NCBI GenBank assembly: GCA_030323885.1
Contig: CM059199.1
Span: 75,922,781-75,986,780, forward strand
Origin: Branchipolynoe longqiensis
Taxonomy: Eukaryota; Annelida; Polychaeta; Phyllodocida; Polynoidae
Length of the DNA: 64,000 bases
Direction of reading: 5' to 3'
Shown: positions 54,060-64,000 of the stretch, piece by piece
How the letters are laid out: every line of letters starts with the position of its first letter
Position numbering within the stretch: the stretch's first letter is position 1
The notes under the pieces: generated by a model
Database searches by the model: none
The model's input: only the letters and a program-made list of their open reading frames with translations
Told to the model about the DNA's origin: nothing
Translations under genes and position numbers: made by a program

Positions 54060-54300
54060 GCTATCAGCCCGGTTTGACAATACACAAAGCTGGTGCCCGG
54101 CGCCCCCCGCCAGGGGGAGCTTGTTTTCACATTGTGCGCCCCCGGCTAATCAGCGGACCGTGACGGCGAGCCGTCAGCGCGGGTCCCCGGCCCCCAAACC
54201 CCGCCTCAGCCCGTGCTGCCGGTTCTACCGCCAGGTGGCGAACGGCCCCATCGTACTAACACTGTAACAACTAATTGAGCAGAACCAGTGTTGTTACATA
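54060..54300. promoter_or_regulatory. CpG-rich unique island between minisatellites
   Basis: Non-repetitive CpG-rich DNA holds CCCGGCTAATCAGCGG (54141) and AACAACTAATTGAGCAG (54265). It separates two large arrays. Regulatory role inferred. Confidence 0.3.
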
Positions 54301-54324
54301 GAGGTCACCGAATCTTTCCTCTTC

Positions 54325-55362
54325 CCCTGTTATCTCACTCATTCATTCACTCTCTCACTCACTCTGTCACTCTGTCACTCACTCTCTCACTCACTCAGTC
54401 GCTCGCTCGCTCACTCGTTCACTCACTCACACACTCTCATTCACTCACTCATTCACTAACTCACTCACACACTCTCATTCACCCACTCACTTACTGTCTC
54501 TCTGACTCACTCGCTCACACACTCTCTCACTCATTCAGTTTCTCACTCATTCACTCACTGACACACTCTCAGTCATTCCCTCATTCACTCACTCATTCAC
54601 TAACTCACTCACTCACACACTCTCATTCATTCACTCACTCCCTCACTCATTCACTCTCTCACTCATTCACTCACCCACTCTCACTCACTCACTTACTCTC
54701 TCACTCATTCACTCACTCACACACTCTCATTCACTCACTCTCTCACTCATTCACTCCCTCACACTCTCTCACTTACTCATTCACTCACCCACTCTCACTC
54801 ACACACTCTCACTCACTTACTCTCTCACTCATTCACTCATTCACTCACTCACACACTCTCATTCACTCACTCACTCTCTCAGACATTCACTCCCTCACAC
54901 TCTCTCACTTACTCATTCACTCACCCACTCTCACTCACACACTCTCACTCACTCACTTACTCTCTCACTCATTCACTCCTTCACTCACTCACACACTCTC
55001 ATTCACTCACTCACTCTCTCAGACATTCACTCCCTCACACTCTCTCACTTACTCATTCACTCACCCACGCTCACTCACACACTCTCACTCACTCACTTAC
55101 TCTCTCACTCATTCACTCATTCACTCACTCACACACTCTCATTCACTCACTCACTCTCTCAGACATTCACTCCCTCACACTCTCTCACTTACTCATTCAC
55201 TCACCCACTCTCACTCACTCACACACTCTCACTCACTCACTTACTCTCTCACTCATTCACTCATTCACTCACTCACACACTCTCATTCACTCACTCTCTC
55301 ACACATTCACTCCCTCACACTCTCTCACTTACTCATTCATTTACTCACTCACTCAGCCATTT
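54325..55362. repeat. CACT array with 140-bp higher-order unit
   Basis: A tetranucleotide-based array (CACT, CATT) is organised into a higher-order repeat. The landmark GACATTCACTCCCTCACAC stands at 54882, 55022, 55162 and, slightly changed, 55302: exact 140-bp spacing. An earlier variant lies near 54745. Confidence 0.9.
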
Positions 55363-55790
55363 CCTCCTTGGTTAGGTCATGCGTCCTGACAACATATAAC
55401 TTATAAGGTTATATCACCTTGATGAATTTATTAGTTGGTGGCTATGTTAGACCATGACGCCAACCAAATCCATATTCAGGTCGGAATGTGAGTGAATACT
55501 TATTCTGTCAGGACAGGTATCCATTTGTGATTGCGCGCACTCATGCTGACTTATTTATAGCGTTTCCTCCACTAGTGTACCCAACTGTCAGCATCATGAC
55601 CCGATATCCCACTGAGTCACATAATTCTGACCATTGGGTCAGCCAATCCTTGTCCTAGACTTATTAATAGCGAACACCAGATTAAGTAGCGGCAATTATA
55701 AATTTGACAAATCTTCGGTGTTGCCTCAGCTGGGGATCGGAAGAATAAAGTTTTCTACCCAGTCGGCCATCGAAGTAAGGAGAGCGGTGT
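55363..55790 (-). repeat. Decayed family E SINE
   Basis: GTCAGGACAGGTATCCATTT, ATGACCCGATATCCCACTGA and GTCACATAATTCTGACC match E in reverse. It is diverged and disrupted at 55410-55495. Confidence 0.6.
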
Positions 55791-56344
55791 CTGTTCTCGG
55801 TCACTGAAGTCAGAGTAATTATATTTAAAATTAGTTCAATTACAAAAAATATATGTGCAGTCTGAGTGAGGGTGTGTGGCAAGACAAGTTAACTCATGTA
55901 CAGACAGGTGGCGCCACAGTCGACCTGAGGTTGTCAGAGCATAGTAATCGATGAGCAATAACGTGAAGAACTCTGTAGTAGATGACTGCGGGCGGAGAAC
56001 AGGATGAGATGAGGGGAAGGCATCCGATTAATTATACCCGTCTAATGCTTATGCATCACATACATTGTTTGTGTAATGCTAGTTCCACTGAGGTTCAGGG
56101 CGTCGGTTCTCAATATATGCTGATATTATTTGATCAATTGGGAGGTGGGTTATTCTATGAAACTGGGCACCACATATTTGGTTTCCACGTTACGATGCTG
56201 ATAATTAATTATTTCCTTTATTGATAGCAAGTCAAATAACTAGTGCCCAGTTTCAGAGGATGATTCAGATGCTAGGTAGGATGTGACAATTTAACGAAAT
56301 TAGTGCTAGCCAAACGGGTGGAAGAGGCAGAATTAATAGAAATC
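55791..56344. other. Gene-free sequence
   Basis: A short inverted pair is visible: GAAACTGGGCACCA (56158) and CTAGTGCCCAGTTTC (56240). Nothing else. Confidence 0.45.
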
Positions 56345-56650
56345 AATTTTGGGGGGGGGGGGTAAAGTATTTATTCAGCTGAATATGACATTTGTCAGCG
56401 CCGGAGCACTGGTCTTCTGACCATCTTACTATTGTAGTTGACAGTCTAAATAATCTAAGTTTGATCAGTGCTGTATTTGTTACAGCACCGATCCTGTAGA
56501 ATTAAGGGAATGGCTCCTGCTGTATAATGTACATCACCAGTCTGTAGTTCATACAAAAATGGGGAGCATCACAGAGTAGAAGGTGTATACTCGGGGCAAA
56601 TCAAACAATTGTTGAGGGTTACACTTTTCTCTTATAAAACAAAATAAGTC
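56345..56650 (-). repeat. Family F non-LTR 3' end, second long copy
   Basis: Closely matches 22115-22394 from GGTAAAGTATTTATTCAGCT through GCGCCGGAGCACTGGTCTTC to TATACTCGGGGCAAATC. Both copies start with a polyG/T run at the equivalent of the poly-A end. Confidence 0.65.
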
Positions 56651-56950
56651 TAGAGTTGGCAAGACATTTTGTCTGTCTTCGGTTTGATAATCTACTTGAT
56701 TGCAGTACTACAGTCATATAGAGGGTAGGGGATGTGCCCAGTCATATAATGTATAATTTGTAAACGACAAAGCAAAAAGCAAACAGCGTCTAGTGATACC
56801 ACTATTCCTACTGTTGGTTCTCTGGTGTCACTGATGGACAGTAAAGAGGCATGATGAATAGATCACGTAGAGCTCGGGACACACTCATGGTCGGCACCCA
56901 GACCACAAGAGCCTGGTCGGTGGTTTGTGCGTACGACGGCCCCACTCAGA
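56651..56950. other. Gene-free sequence
   Basis: No recognised feature. Confidence 0.4.
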
Positions 56951-56959
56951 AAATGACGT

Positions 56960-57745
56960 CAAAAGAGAAGATTGTTGGCGGCGGGTGGCGGGCGGCGGGG
57001 GGCGAGCGGCGAGTCGAGGCCGGCGGGCGGCGGGCGGCGGGTGGAGGGCGGCGGGCGGCGAGCGGCAGGCACAATGCGCGACGCGAGCACACGTCGCGCA
57101 TTCTGATGAGCTGCTGGCGGCATCGCGCATTCACGACCCCCTCTGCGCGCCCCTGATTGTGTCGCGTCGCCTGATAATTAAATTCCGCCTCTCGCGCCGG
57201 CCGCGCCCGTCGGCTAATCCCCTAAATCGGCGATAAAAGCGCGAAAATTCGGGCGCGAGGCGCAATTAGCGCGCCCGGCTTTTAATCACCAAATGGCTGC
57301 GTCCACGCCGCAGCTAAACGCGCCGTAATCGTCGCGCCTAAGCGCGCCGTAATGAGATGCGCGCGCACTCAATTAGTCCCCGCAGGCGCCGACAGGGGGC
57401 GCACCAGACGCCGCCGTGTTTGCAGAGGGCGACGCGGGAAACACAAGGCTCCATTTCACCCGTGCGCGTGCGCGCTGTCCCCACGCCACGCGTAGCCACT
57501 TCCGCGCACGCGCGCCAGAGTAGCGCGCCTCCTGCCCGCCATATTGCGCGCATCCCGCGGCGCGTGCGCATACGCGGACTCGGCCACGTGCCGCTCAAGT
57601 CCCGGGAAATCCCGGCCGACCGGAAGTGGACACCCGCACCGCCGCTGACTGCCCCCTCCCGACTCACTGACCGCCGACGACAGTGGTACTTCCGGCGCAT
57701 TCAGAACGAGGACGGGGCTGCCGCGCGCTGATGGCTCTTTAATTA
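56960..57745. promoter_or_regulatory. Large CpG island with many TAAT cores
   Basis: The island is very CpG-rich. 56975-57065 is a GGCGGGC-type run. From 57165 to 57375 AT-rich homeodomain-like cores alternate with CpG spacers: CTGATAATTAAATTCC, CGGCTAATCCCC, GCGCAATTAGCGC, CTTTTAATCACC, GCCGTAATCG, GCCGTAATGAG and CTCAATTAGTCC. From 57480 on, ETS-like CCGGAAGTGG and ACTTCCGGCG and YY1-like CGCCATATTG appear. There is no convincing exon. I infer a cis-regulatory or alternative promoter island within Mnx intron 1. Confidence 0.45.
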
Positions 57746-57794
57746 AGAGACCGGATATCCGGTTGGTGAGGGGCGGATTGATGGTTATCCCGCT

Positions 57795-58140
57795 GAAGAT
57801 AAAACCTTGCCCGTGTCTCCCCTCCCCCTCTCTCCCCTCCCCTCGCTCCCCTCCCCCTCTCTCCCCTTCAGTCCTGTTCCCTCCCCTGCCTCTCCCCTAC
57901 CTCCCCATCTCTCTCCCCTCACTCTCCCCCTCTCTCTTCCCCTTCCCCGTCCCTCTCACCCCTCGCTCTCCCCTCCCTCCTTCTCACCCCTCCCTGTCCC
58001 CCTCCATCCCCCTCCCTCTAACCCATCCATCTCCCTCCCTCCCCCCACTCACCCATCGCTCTCCCCTTCCCCCTCTACTCCTCCCTCCCTCCCCCCCCCC
58101 CTCCCACTCCCCCCATCCCCCTCACCGCTCCTTCGGCCCA
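57795..58140. repeat. Polypyrimidine tract
   Basis: CCCTCTCCCC-type sequence directly after the CpG island. Confidence 0.85.
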
Positions 58141-58264
58141 TGTAAGCCTGGACTATCAGCCGCCACCCCCACCACAGACCCGCCCTCCCATTAAGGGGGT
58201 GCCCAGATAAGGACGGGAACTAGTTAGCGTTCGAGACAAATGACGTCACAGCGCCATCCCCGAT

Positions 58265-58345
58265 AGAGCCATGCGCCTGTGTGCGCGTGTGTGTGGCCGT
58301 GTGTGGGCGTGTGTGTGGGCGCGTGTGTGGGCGGGTGTGTTGGCG
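58265..58345. repeat. GTGTGTGGGCG repeat
   Basis: Several imperfect copies of GTGTGTGGGCG. Confidence 0.75.
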
Positions 58346-58377
58346 GGCGGGTGGGGAGGACACCGGGTGGGGAGGAC

Positions 58378-58450
58378 ACCTTATGCAAACATTGTAATTA
58401 ATATCCTTATCAGATGTCGCTAATTGAATGATTGATTGATATTTTATATT
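58378..58450. promoter_or_regulatory. Cluster of POU, homeodomain, GATA and PBX-like sites
   Basis: Within ~70 bp: TTATGCAAAC (POU octamer-like), TTGTAATTAATAT (homeodomain), CTTATCAGAT (GATA), CGCTAATTGAATG and TGATTGATTGAT (PBX-like). Motif presence is seen; function is inferred. Confidence 0.3.
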
Positions 58451-59430
58451 GCCCCCAAATCCCAAATAGACAATCTGAGTAGGTTATTTTAACTGACTTC
58501 CCCCCTGGTTACCGTACTTACTCGATTAATGACCGACCCATTGCTGACATTTTATTTTACTGTCCTTTTAGAAAATCTGCAAGGAAGGGTTTTTTGGGGG
58601 TAATTTTCGTTGATTAATTCCCGTTTAAATTTATTTAATAATTAATTCTTTCATTTCCCTTAATTTTGAAATATTGGAGGAGCTTTGTGGGGGTGTGGGT
58701 GGAGACTTTTGTCTGGCCCTTCTTTTTCTTTATTCCGTCCAAGTATTTTATTTATCTCAAACACGCGTTGTCAGCGCCGAGGTAATGGTCTCCAACCCTA
58801 GTAGCAAATTACGCGCTGAATGAGAGTAGAACCCAGCAAACACAGAACGAAGGAAAAGAATTGAGAAAGCAAAGGGGGAGAAAATAGAGTAGGAATGTGC
58901 CATGTTCGCCTGGAATAATAATAATGAATAATAATGATAATTGAACAACGCAAACATGGATAAATGGTATATATTTGGACTTTTTAATGAACAAAAATGG
59001 CAATCGTACATGCTTGAGTATAATGAGAGAAGGCCCCGAGATGCTTTAACCGTATACTTCTAGTCTCTTATTGTGGGGTGGGCGGGATGGCAGAGTAAAC
59101 GGTCCGTCACCGTCTGCCGCCAAGTCATAGTGGTAGAGTTCCGGGTTTTGCGCGCTTTATGTAGCAGCTTGGCCGGCTCGAAACGTGACGACTATGTCAA
59201 GTTTTCGTACATTTGTAATAGATTTCGGCTGCTGACGTCGTATCTAATTTACATATGCACGTCCGCCAGGTCTGCGTGGTTACTCGGCGTAGTTTACAAA
59301 ATACCCGCTAGGCATGGTAGATGTCAACCTATATACTATATATTTAATGTTACGGGTCTCGTACAGTTGGCGCCAGTGGCCATTGTATAGGTATCCGACT
59401 CCGTCTTGTTTGATTACACATGTTGCGACC
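58451..59430. other. Gene-free sequence with a family F scrap
   Basis: A family F 3' fragment (CGCGTTGTCAGCGCCGAGGT) lies at about 58725-58810. The rest shows no gene or recognised repeat. Confidence 0.5.
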
Positions 59431-59434
59431 AACA

Positions 59435-59790
59435 TAGACAATGATAATAATGATAATAATAATAATCATCATAATAATAATAGCCATCGTCATAATCATC
59501 ATAAACATCACCATCGTCATCATCATCACCACCACCACCATCCTCATCACCACCATCATCATCGTCACAATCACCATCATCACCAATCCCTTAATTGTGA
59601 GGCTTGTGGCACCACAGATGACTTCGCAACCAGTTTTCTCGATTGTTCCGCTGTTCTCCACGGCCCTCTGCGACTTACCGAACTCCAGGCCTGTCCGTTC
59701 CCTGATGTTGTCTTCCCACCTCTTCCTTTGTCCACATCTTCTTCTTACCCCTTTCAAGGCGTCTTGCAAGATGATTTTAACGAGACCTGA
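59435..59790 (-). pseudogene. Non-LTR retrotransposon 3' end with TGATGA tail
   Basis: The minus strand encodes KRWEDNIRERTGLEFGKSQR then AVEN and TGCEVICGATSL. The W-D-N-I-R/E-W-T-G-L-E-F block is a very common end of LINE polyproteins in marine invertebrates. It is followed by an imperfect TGATGATGGTGATAATAA tail (59440-59585 on +). The copy is 5'-truncated and disrupted. Confidence 0.75.
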
Positions 59791-59844
59791 TGAATGACGA
59801 ATATCGCCATACTACTGCAGTTTACATCTCTAGATGATCATCAT

Positions 59845-60150
59845 CAGGGCCGCATTCAGGGTCCGTCTCGGAGGCGCCTCGGAGATGCCAGTGACGTCAC
59901 GCTAGTCTGAACGGCAAAAGCAGTTTGTTGTCTCTAAAATGGCCGCCCCCATAGGCGGCGGCCATTTGCAATGGAAAAGCTGCGCTGTGATTGGCTGAAA
60001 CGACTGGATACAGCGGCCATTTTCGAGGCACTTTTTGTCTCTACTATGAAAAGGGAGGCGTCGCCGAGACGCACCCTGAACGCAAATAAGCCAAAAAGCA
60101 TTGCCGAGACGTCTCCACGGCGCCTCTGAGACGGACCCTGAACACGGCCC
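59845..60150. mobile_element. 300-bp element with CAGGGTCCGTCTC inverted ends
   Basis: Left GGGCCGCATTCAGGGTCCGT and right ACGGACCCTGAACACGGCCC are inverted, continuing through GAGGCGCC / GGCGCCTC. The centre contains a palindrome, AAATGGCCGCCCCCATAGGC then GGCGGCCATTTGCAATGG, plus GTGATTGGCTG. That centre matches the hairpin units at 49237-49430. Confidence 0.75.
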
Positions 60151-60339
60151 AGATGTTTGTTTGGTTCATTTGCCTGTTGGATCTTGATACATACTTCTTT
60201 GTTAGTAACATGGCCTTTGGATCTTACGGTAACACCTCATTTCCAGGGTTTGTATTCTTCGTTGGAGCTTTGCTCTGAGGATCCACGCTTCACAAAGTAA
60301 AGCTTGCTTTATTCAAGGATGCATTCAGAGCACATTGAT
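60151..60339. other. Gene-free sequence
   Basis: No recognised feature. Confidence 0.4.
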
Positions 60340-60640
60340 TTTCACATCATAGGCTATTGGACGTCAAACATATGGTCATTCTGACATATTTATTTTTAGG
60401 AAACCCGCTGCCGCCACCTAGGCTCCACTTTCTGATAAGCACCAAGGGGTATTTTATATGCACTTTCCCACAGACAGTGTAGCGCATACCATAACCTTTG
60501 ATGAACCAGTTATGGCTGGTTGAAACGGAAACTAGCCCAAATTGCAAATCGGTCCACTGAGAAGGATCGATCAGATGACTGAGATCTTCACAGGTGGACA
60601 CTGTACCGCCTGAGCTACATCCCGCTCCCCATGCTTCACA
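60340..60640 (-). mobile_element. tRNA-derived SINE (S5)
   Basis: The minus strand begins GAGCGGGATGTAGCTCAGGC (a clear tRNA 5' end and A box), with GATCTCAGTCATCTGATCGA and ATCCTTCTC in the B-box region. A unique body follows. It is unlike the E and S1-S4 heads. The T-arm is decayed and pairing is incomplete, so no tRNA gene is called. Confidence 0.55.
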
Positions 60641-60836
60641 AGCATACAACCTCAGAATGTGGTCGTTAGTAATGGTAGATGGTGGAGGAAGTGGTAATGG
60701 TAGACATTTTTCAAAAGTGACATAGTTTGATGAGCGCTGGTGGAAGAATATAAGGCGTATGTGTGGTCCTTTGGAGTTAAAGCGATATTTTGGCTATTCT
60801 CACACTCGTTCTACTGTTGACCCAATGAAGCTGATA

Positions 60837-61128
60837 TTAAAGTTGTATAGTCCGAAGGTTTTGGATTTTGGTAATTTTTTCTGAGATAAAAATATTCAAT
60901 AATCTATAATTTACCTTATTTCAGGTTGAAGTAACTTTTGTTTTAAATGGATAAGTTGTGTGATGTTTGAAATTCAAACAAGTTCTATTAAATTGTCTCA
61001 GTATTCCCTTCTATTTGGCAAAAATGCTTAATAAGTGCATCCATATCTAAGTTACATATGTGGAGTCAAATTTATATAATTATTTTGGCTTTGAAAATTT
61101 GATGTTTCATTGGACTAGGCAGCTTTAA
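60837..61128 (+). mobile_element. Family B MITE, internally deleted
   Basis: TTAAAGTTGTATAGTCCGAA at the left and CATTGGACTAGGCAGCTTTAA at the right, TTAA at both ends. About 50 bp of the centre is missing compared with 23505-23844. Confidence 0.75.
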
Positions 61129-62265
61129 AATAGATTAATTTTCAACGGATTAATTAAGTGTACGCAGCCTGGTTTGGGGTTTATTTGGGATTTCTTTTTG
61201 AAGCGATGACTAAAATTTTACATGGTACCTCATCGCCAACTTATCTCACAAAATAATATTTATTTGTTTAATTTTTTTATTTGTTTCCCACCTTTGTTAT
61301 TCTTATTGTTGTTGTAGTTCTTCTTCTTCGCCTTCTTGCTTTGACGTCCAATACCCGAAGATAAAATGAATGTGCTCTACAGGCGTCGTTAAATAAAAAC
61401 AAGCTTGACTTTTTTTGTTGTGTTCTTCTAAAATACCATATAAGGAGTTCAGACGCAAAAACCCGTAAGCGCCAATCCAAATGTGGTGTTTGTAACAATT
61501 TGTCACTTAGCGTATCGTCCTTTATACCACTCACCAATCTGTCACATAACATCGAATCTTCTGTTTCGCCGAAGTCACATTGCTCTACTCGCTACCATCA
61601 TTCCCGAATGTATGTGTCAATACTCGCGGTCCCTTGGTTATGCGTGTAGAATTGGTACAGCACAATTGTCAAGTTAGACTTGCTGTTAAAATACCTATGG
61701 AATGCTTCCACTCAGGGTTTTATCTTGTCACAGTCTCTGCTGTCAAATTTCATTACATGGTGGACACCTGCTATGTCAGGACAACATTGATCTGGATATA
61801 GAGTTGTCCGTTAAAGACAGACACTGCAGAGACACATTGCCTGGCGCCTGGGCCACATTTCGTACACTACTCATACACATATCAGGGGTGGGGGTGGGGG
61901 TGGGGGGGTGGGGGTGGGGTTAGGGGGGTAGCCATTAGAAAGTGGGGTATAACAGTTGATACATATATTGAAGTTCTTTGGTTTCGAAAATAGGACGCTT
62001 TTATCGGAATATGCAACTTTAAATATACATCGAATAAAATAATGACTTTCAATGAATTGCTGCAGCAGCTCTTTAAGAACTCGATATGGGATGGAGGGTG
62101 GGGGGGGGGCGAGGGGAAGGCGCGGGGGGGAGTTCTGGCTACCAATTAGCACTAACCTGCAGGGGAGGTATTGAAGGGTAATGATGATTGATGGTCCTCT
62201 GGTGGAAGCTTCCGGTCCGTTGGTGCTCACTTTGCAATTATCCTGTTAACACACAGTTTAGTGCC
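61129..62265. other. Gene-free sequence with C and B scraps
   Basis: A family C left end lies at 61438-61487 (AAGGAGTTCAGACGCAAAAA). A family B right end lies at 61960-62026 (TCGGAATATGCAACTTTAA). A G-rich run is at 61885-61930. CAATTATCCTGTTAAC lies near 62235. No gene. Confidence 0.55.
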
Positions 62266-62269
62266 GTCA

Positions 62270-63860
62270 GAGGAGACTAATTCAGGCAATTAAGTAATGG
62301 TGCTCAGTCTGGTATCATAGAGGCTCTACACACACAAAAACACTCACACACACTGGTAATACACTCACTCAGTCAGGAATTAAGTAATGGTGCTTAGTCT
62401 GATATCATAGGGGCTCTACACACACAAAGACACTCACACACACTCGTAATACACTCACTCAGTTAGGAATTAAGTAATGGTGCTTAGTCTGATATCATAG
62501 GGGCTCTACACACACAAAAACACTCACCCACACTCGTAATACACTCACTCAGTCAGGAATTAAGTAATGGTGCTTAGTCTGGTATCATAGGGCCTCTACA
62601 CACACAAAAACACTCACACACACTCGTAATACACTCACTCAGTCAGGAATTAAGTAATGGTGCTTAGTCTGGTATCATAGGGCGTCTAAACACACAAAAA
62701 CACACACACACTCGTAATACCCTCACTCAGTCAGGAATTAAATAATGGTGCTTAGTCTGGTATCATAGAGGCTCTACACACACAAAAACACTCACACACA
62801 CTCGTAATACACTCACTCAGTCAGGAATTAAGTAATGGTGCTTAGTCTGATATCATAGGGCCTCTACACACACAAAAACACACACACACACTCATAATAC
62901 ACTCACTCAGTCAGGAATTAAGTAATGGTGCTTAGTCTGGTATCATAGAGGCTCTACACACACAAAAACACACACACACACTCGTAATACACTCACTCAG
63001 TCAGGAATTAAGTAATGGTGCTTAGTCTGGTATCATAGGGCCTCTACACACACAAAAACACTCACACACACTCATAATACACTCACTCAGTCAGGAATTT
63101 AGTAATGGTGCTTAGTCTGGTATCATAGGGCCTATCCACACAAAAACACTCACACACACTCATAATACACTCACTCAGTCAGGAATTAATTAATGGTGCT
63201 TAGTCTGGTATCATAGGGCCTCTACACACACAAAAACACTCACACACACACTCATAATACACTCACTCAGTCAGGAATTAAGTAATGGTGCTTAGTCTGA
63301 TATCATAGGGCCTCTACACACACAAAAACACTCACCCACACACACTCATAATACACTCACTCAGTCAGGAATTTAGTAATGGTGCTTAGTCTGGTATCAT
63401 AGGGCCTCTACACACACAAAAACACTCACACACACTCATAATACACTCACTCAGTCAGGAATTTAGTAATGGTGCTTAGTCTGGTATCATAGGGCCTATC
63501 CACACAAAAACACTCACACACACTCATAATACACTCACTCAGTCAGGAATTAATTAATGGTGCTTAGTCTGGTATCATAGGGCCTCTACACACACAAAAA
63601 CACTCACACACACTCATAATACACTCACTCAGTCAGGAATTTAGTGCTTAGTCTGATATCGCAGGGCCTCTCCACACTCTCACTTACACATACTCACACT
63701 CACTAACTCACTCATAATGCACTCACTCAGTCAGGCAATTAAGTAATGGTGCTTAGTCTGATATCATATGGCCTCTCCACACACACTCGCACACACTTAC
63801 TCATAATACACTCACTCAGTCAAGAATTAAGTAATAGTACTTAGTCTGATATCACAGAGC
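62270..63860 (+). repeat. 90-bp satellite, about 18 copies
   Basis: Unit: CAGGAATTAAGTAATGGTGC, TTAGTCTGGTATCATAGGGC, CTCTACACACACAAAAACAC and CACACTCATAATACACTCAC. Spacing is 90 bp at 62371, 62461, 62551 and 62641, then 88-94 bp to about 63818. Some units share private variants in register, showing block duplication. No coding function. Confidence 0.95.
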
Positions 63861-64000
63861 CCTCTCCACACACACTCACTCACACATACACACTGATACA
63901 ATCACACACTCCCTCACTCACTCCCTCACTCACTCCCTCACTCCCTCCTCACTCACCCCCTCACTCACTCCCTCACTCCCTCCCTCACTTACTCCCTCAC
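63861..64000. repeat. CACTCCCT repeat at window end
   Basis: CACTCACTCCCTCACTCACT-type low-complexity sequence continues to the window edge. Confidence 0.85.

Noticed and set aside
52275..54080. 601-residue His/Thr/Pro and 412-residue Val/Cys/Gly frames
   Set aside because: They follow the GT-rich minisatellite exactly.
54288..55406. 372-residue Ser/His/Leu/Thr frame
   Set aside because: Pure reading of the CACT higher-order array.
57357..57731. Arg-rich 124-residue frame in a CpG island as a possible homeobox exon
   Set aside because: It lacks any homeodomain signature (no WFQNRR-type helix), and the antisense frame is open too.
62270..63860. Regularly spaced repeats resembling a CRISPR array
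   Set aside because: The units are contiguous satellite monomers without distinct unique spacers, and the genome is eukaryotic.

Overview
This is a eukaryotic, intergenic-looking window. It is dominated by transposable-element debris and very long simple or tandem repeats, with only one protein-coding exon I can defend. That exon (38517-39429, +) is the first coding exon of an Mnx/HB9-type homeobox gene. It has an N-terminal Groucho-binding-like motif (FSIDALL), a Pro/Gly/His-rich middle, and a conserved Mnx-type block just before a clean GTGAGT splice donor. Single-exon ORFs are otherwise absent, introns are huge, and SINEs and LINE 3' ends are dense. Together with the Mnx gene, this points to an animal genome, most likely a marine invertebrate. 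The retroelement 3' ends resemble those common in lophotrochozoans such as molluscs, but I cannot fix the phylum from sequence alone.

Layout. 0-11.9 kb: mixed DNA-transposon remnants, several MITE families, a 13-bp minisatellite and a ~200-bp-period repeat. 11.9-19.2 kb: a run of large simple arrays (pentamers, polypyrimidine, polyC, CCA/CCCCA), interrupted by short CpG-rich unique islands near 12.8, 16.5 and 19.3 kb. 19.5-24.1 kb: nested MITEs, SINEs and LINE remnants. 24.1-26.6 kb: a G-rich array, a CpG island full of ACGTCA motifs, and a ~60-bp minisatellite. 26.7-36.4 kb: SINEs, three LINE fragments, a GT-rich block, and a composite CpG-hexamer element containing an inverted CA/GT array. 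37.1-39.4 kb: a CpG-rich promoter-like region and Mnx exon 1. From 39.43 kb to the end: presumed Mnx intron 1, holding pyrimidine and AT-rich tracts, more nested mobile elements, a 1.7-kb GT-rich minisatellite, a 140-bp higher-order CACT array, a CpG island at 57 kb rich in TAAT cores, and a 90-bp satellite. No homeobox exon is visible downstream, so intron 1 would exceed 24.5 kb if the gene is intact.

The repeats form recognisable families, for which I use working letters. A: ~190-bp MITE with CAGTAAAACC ends flanked by TA. B: ~340-bp MITE with GCTGCATAGTCCGATG-type inverted ends flanked by TTAA. C: ~245-bp MITE starting TGAAGAGTTCAGGCGC. D: a ~200-bp repeat. E and S: tRNA-derived SINEs. F: 3' ends of a non-LTR element. 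G: composite elements with arms made of GCGTAATGCG-type units. Nesting gives relative ages: in two places B is interrupted by C and by a SINE. In another place a duplicated flank preserves the empty target site of a B copy.

The long Pro/His/Thr, Gly/Val or Cys/Val-rich reading frames over the arrays are composition artefacts and are not annotated as genes. The most interesting non-genic pattern is that short CpG-rich islands with homeodomain-type TAAT cores, CRE, ETS or YY1-like motifs sit between the giant arrays around the Mnx gene. They are candidate regulatory islands, but this is inference.
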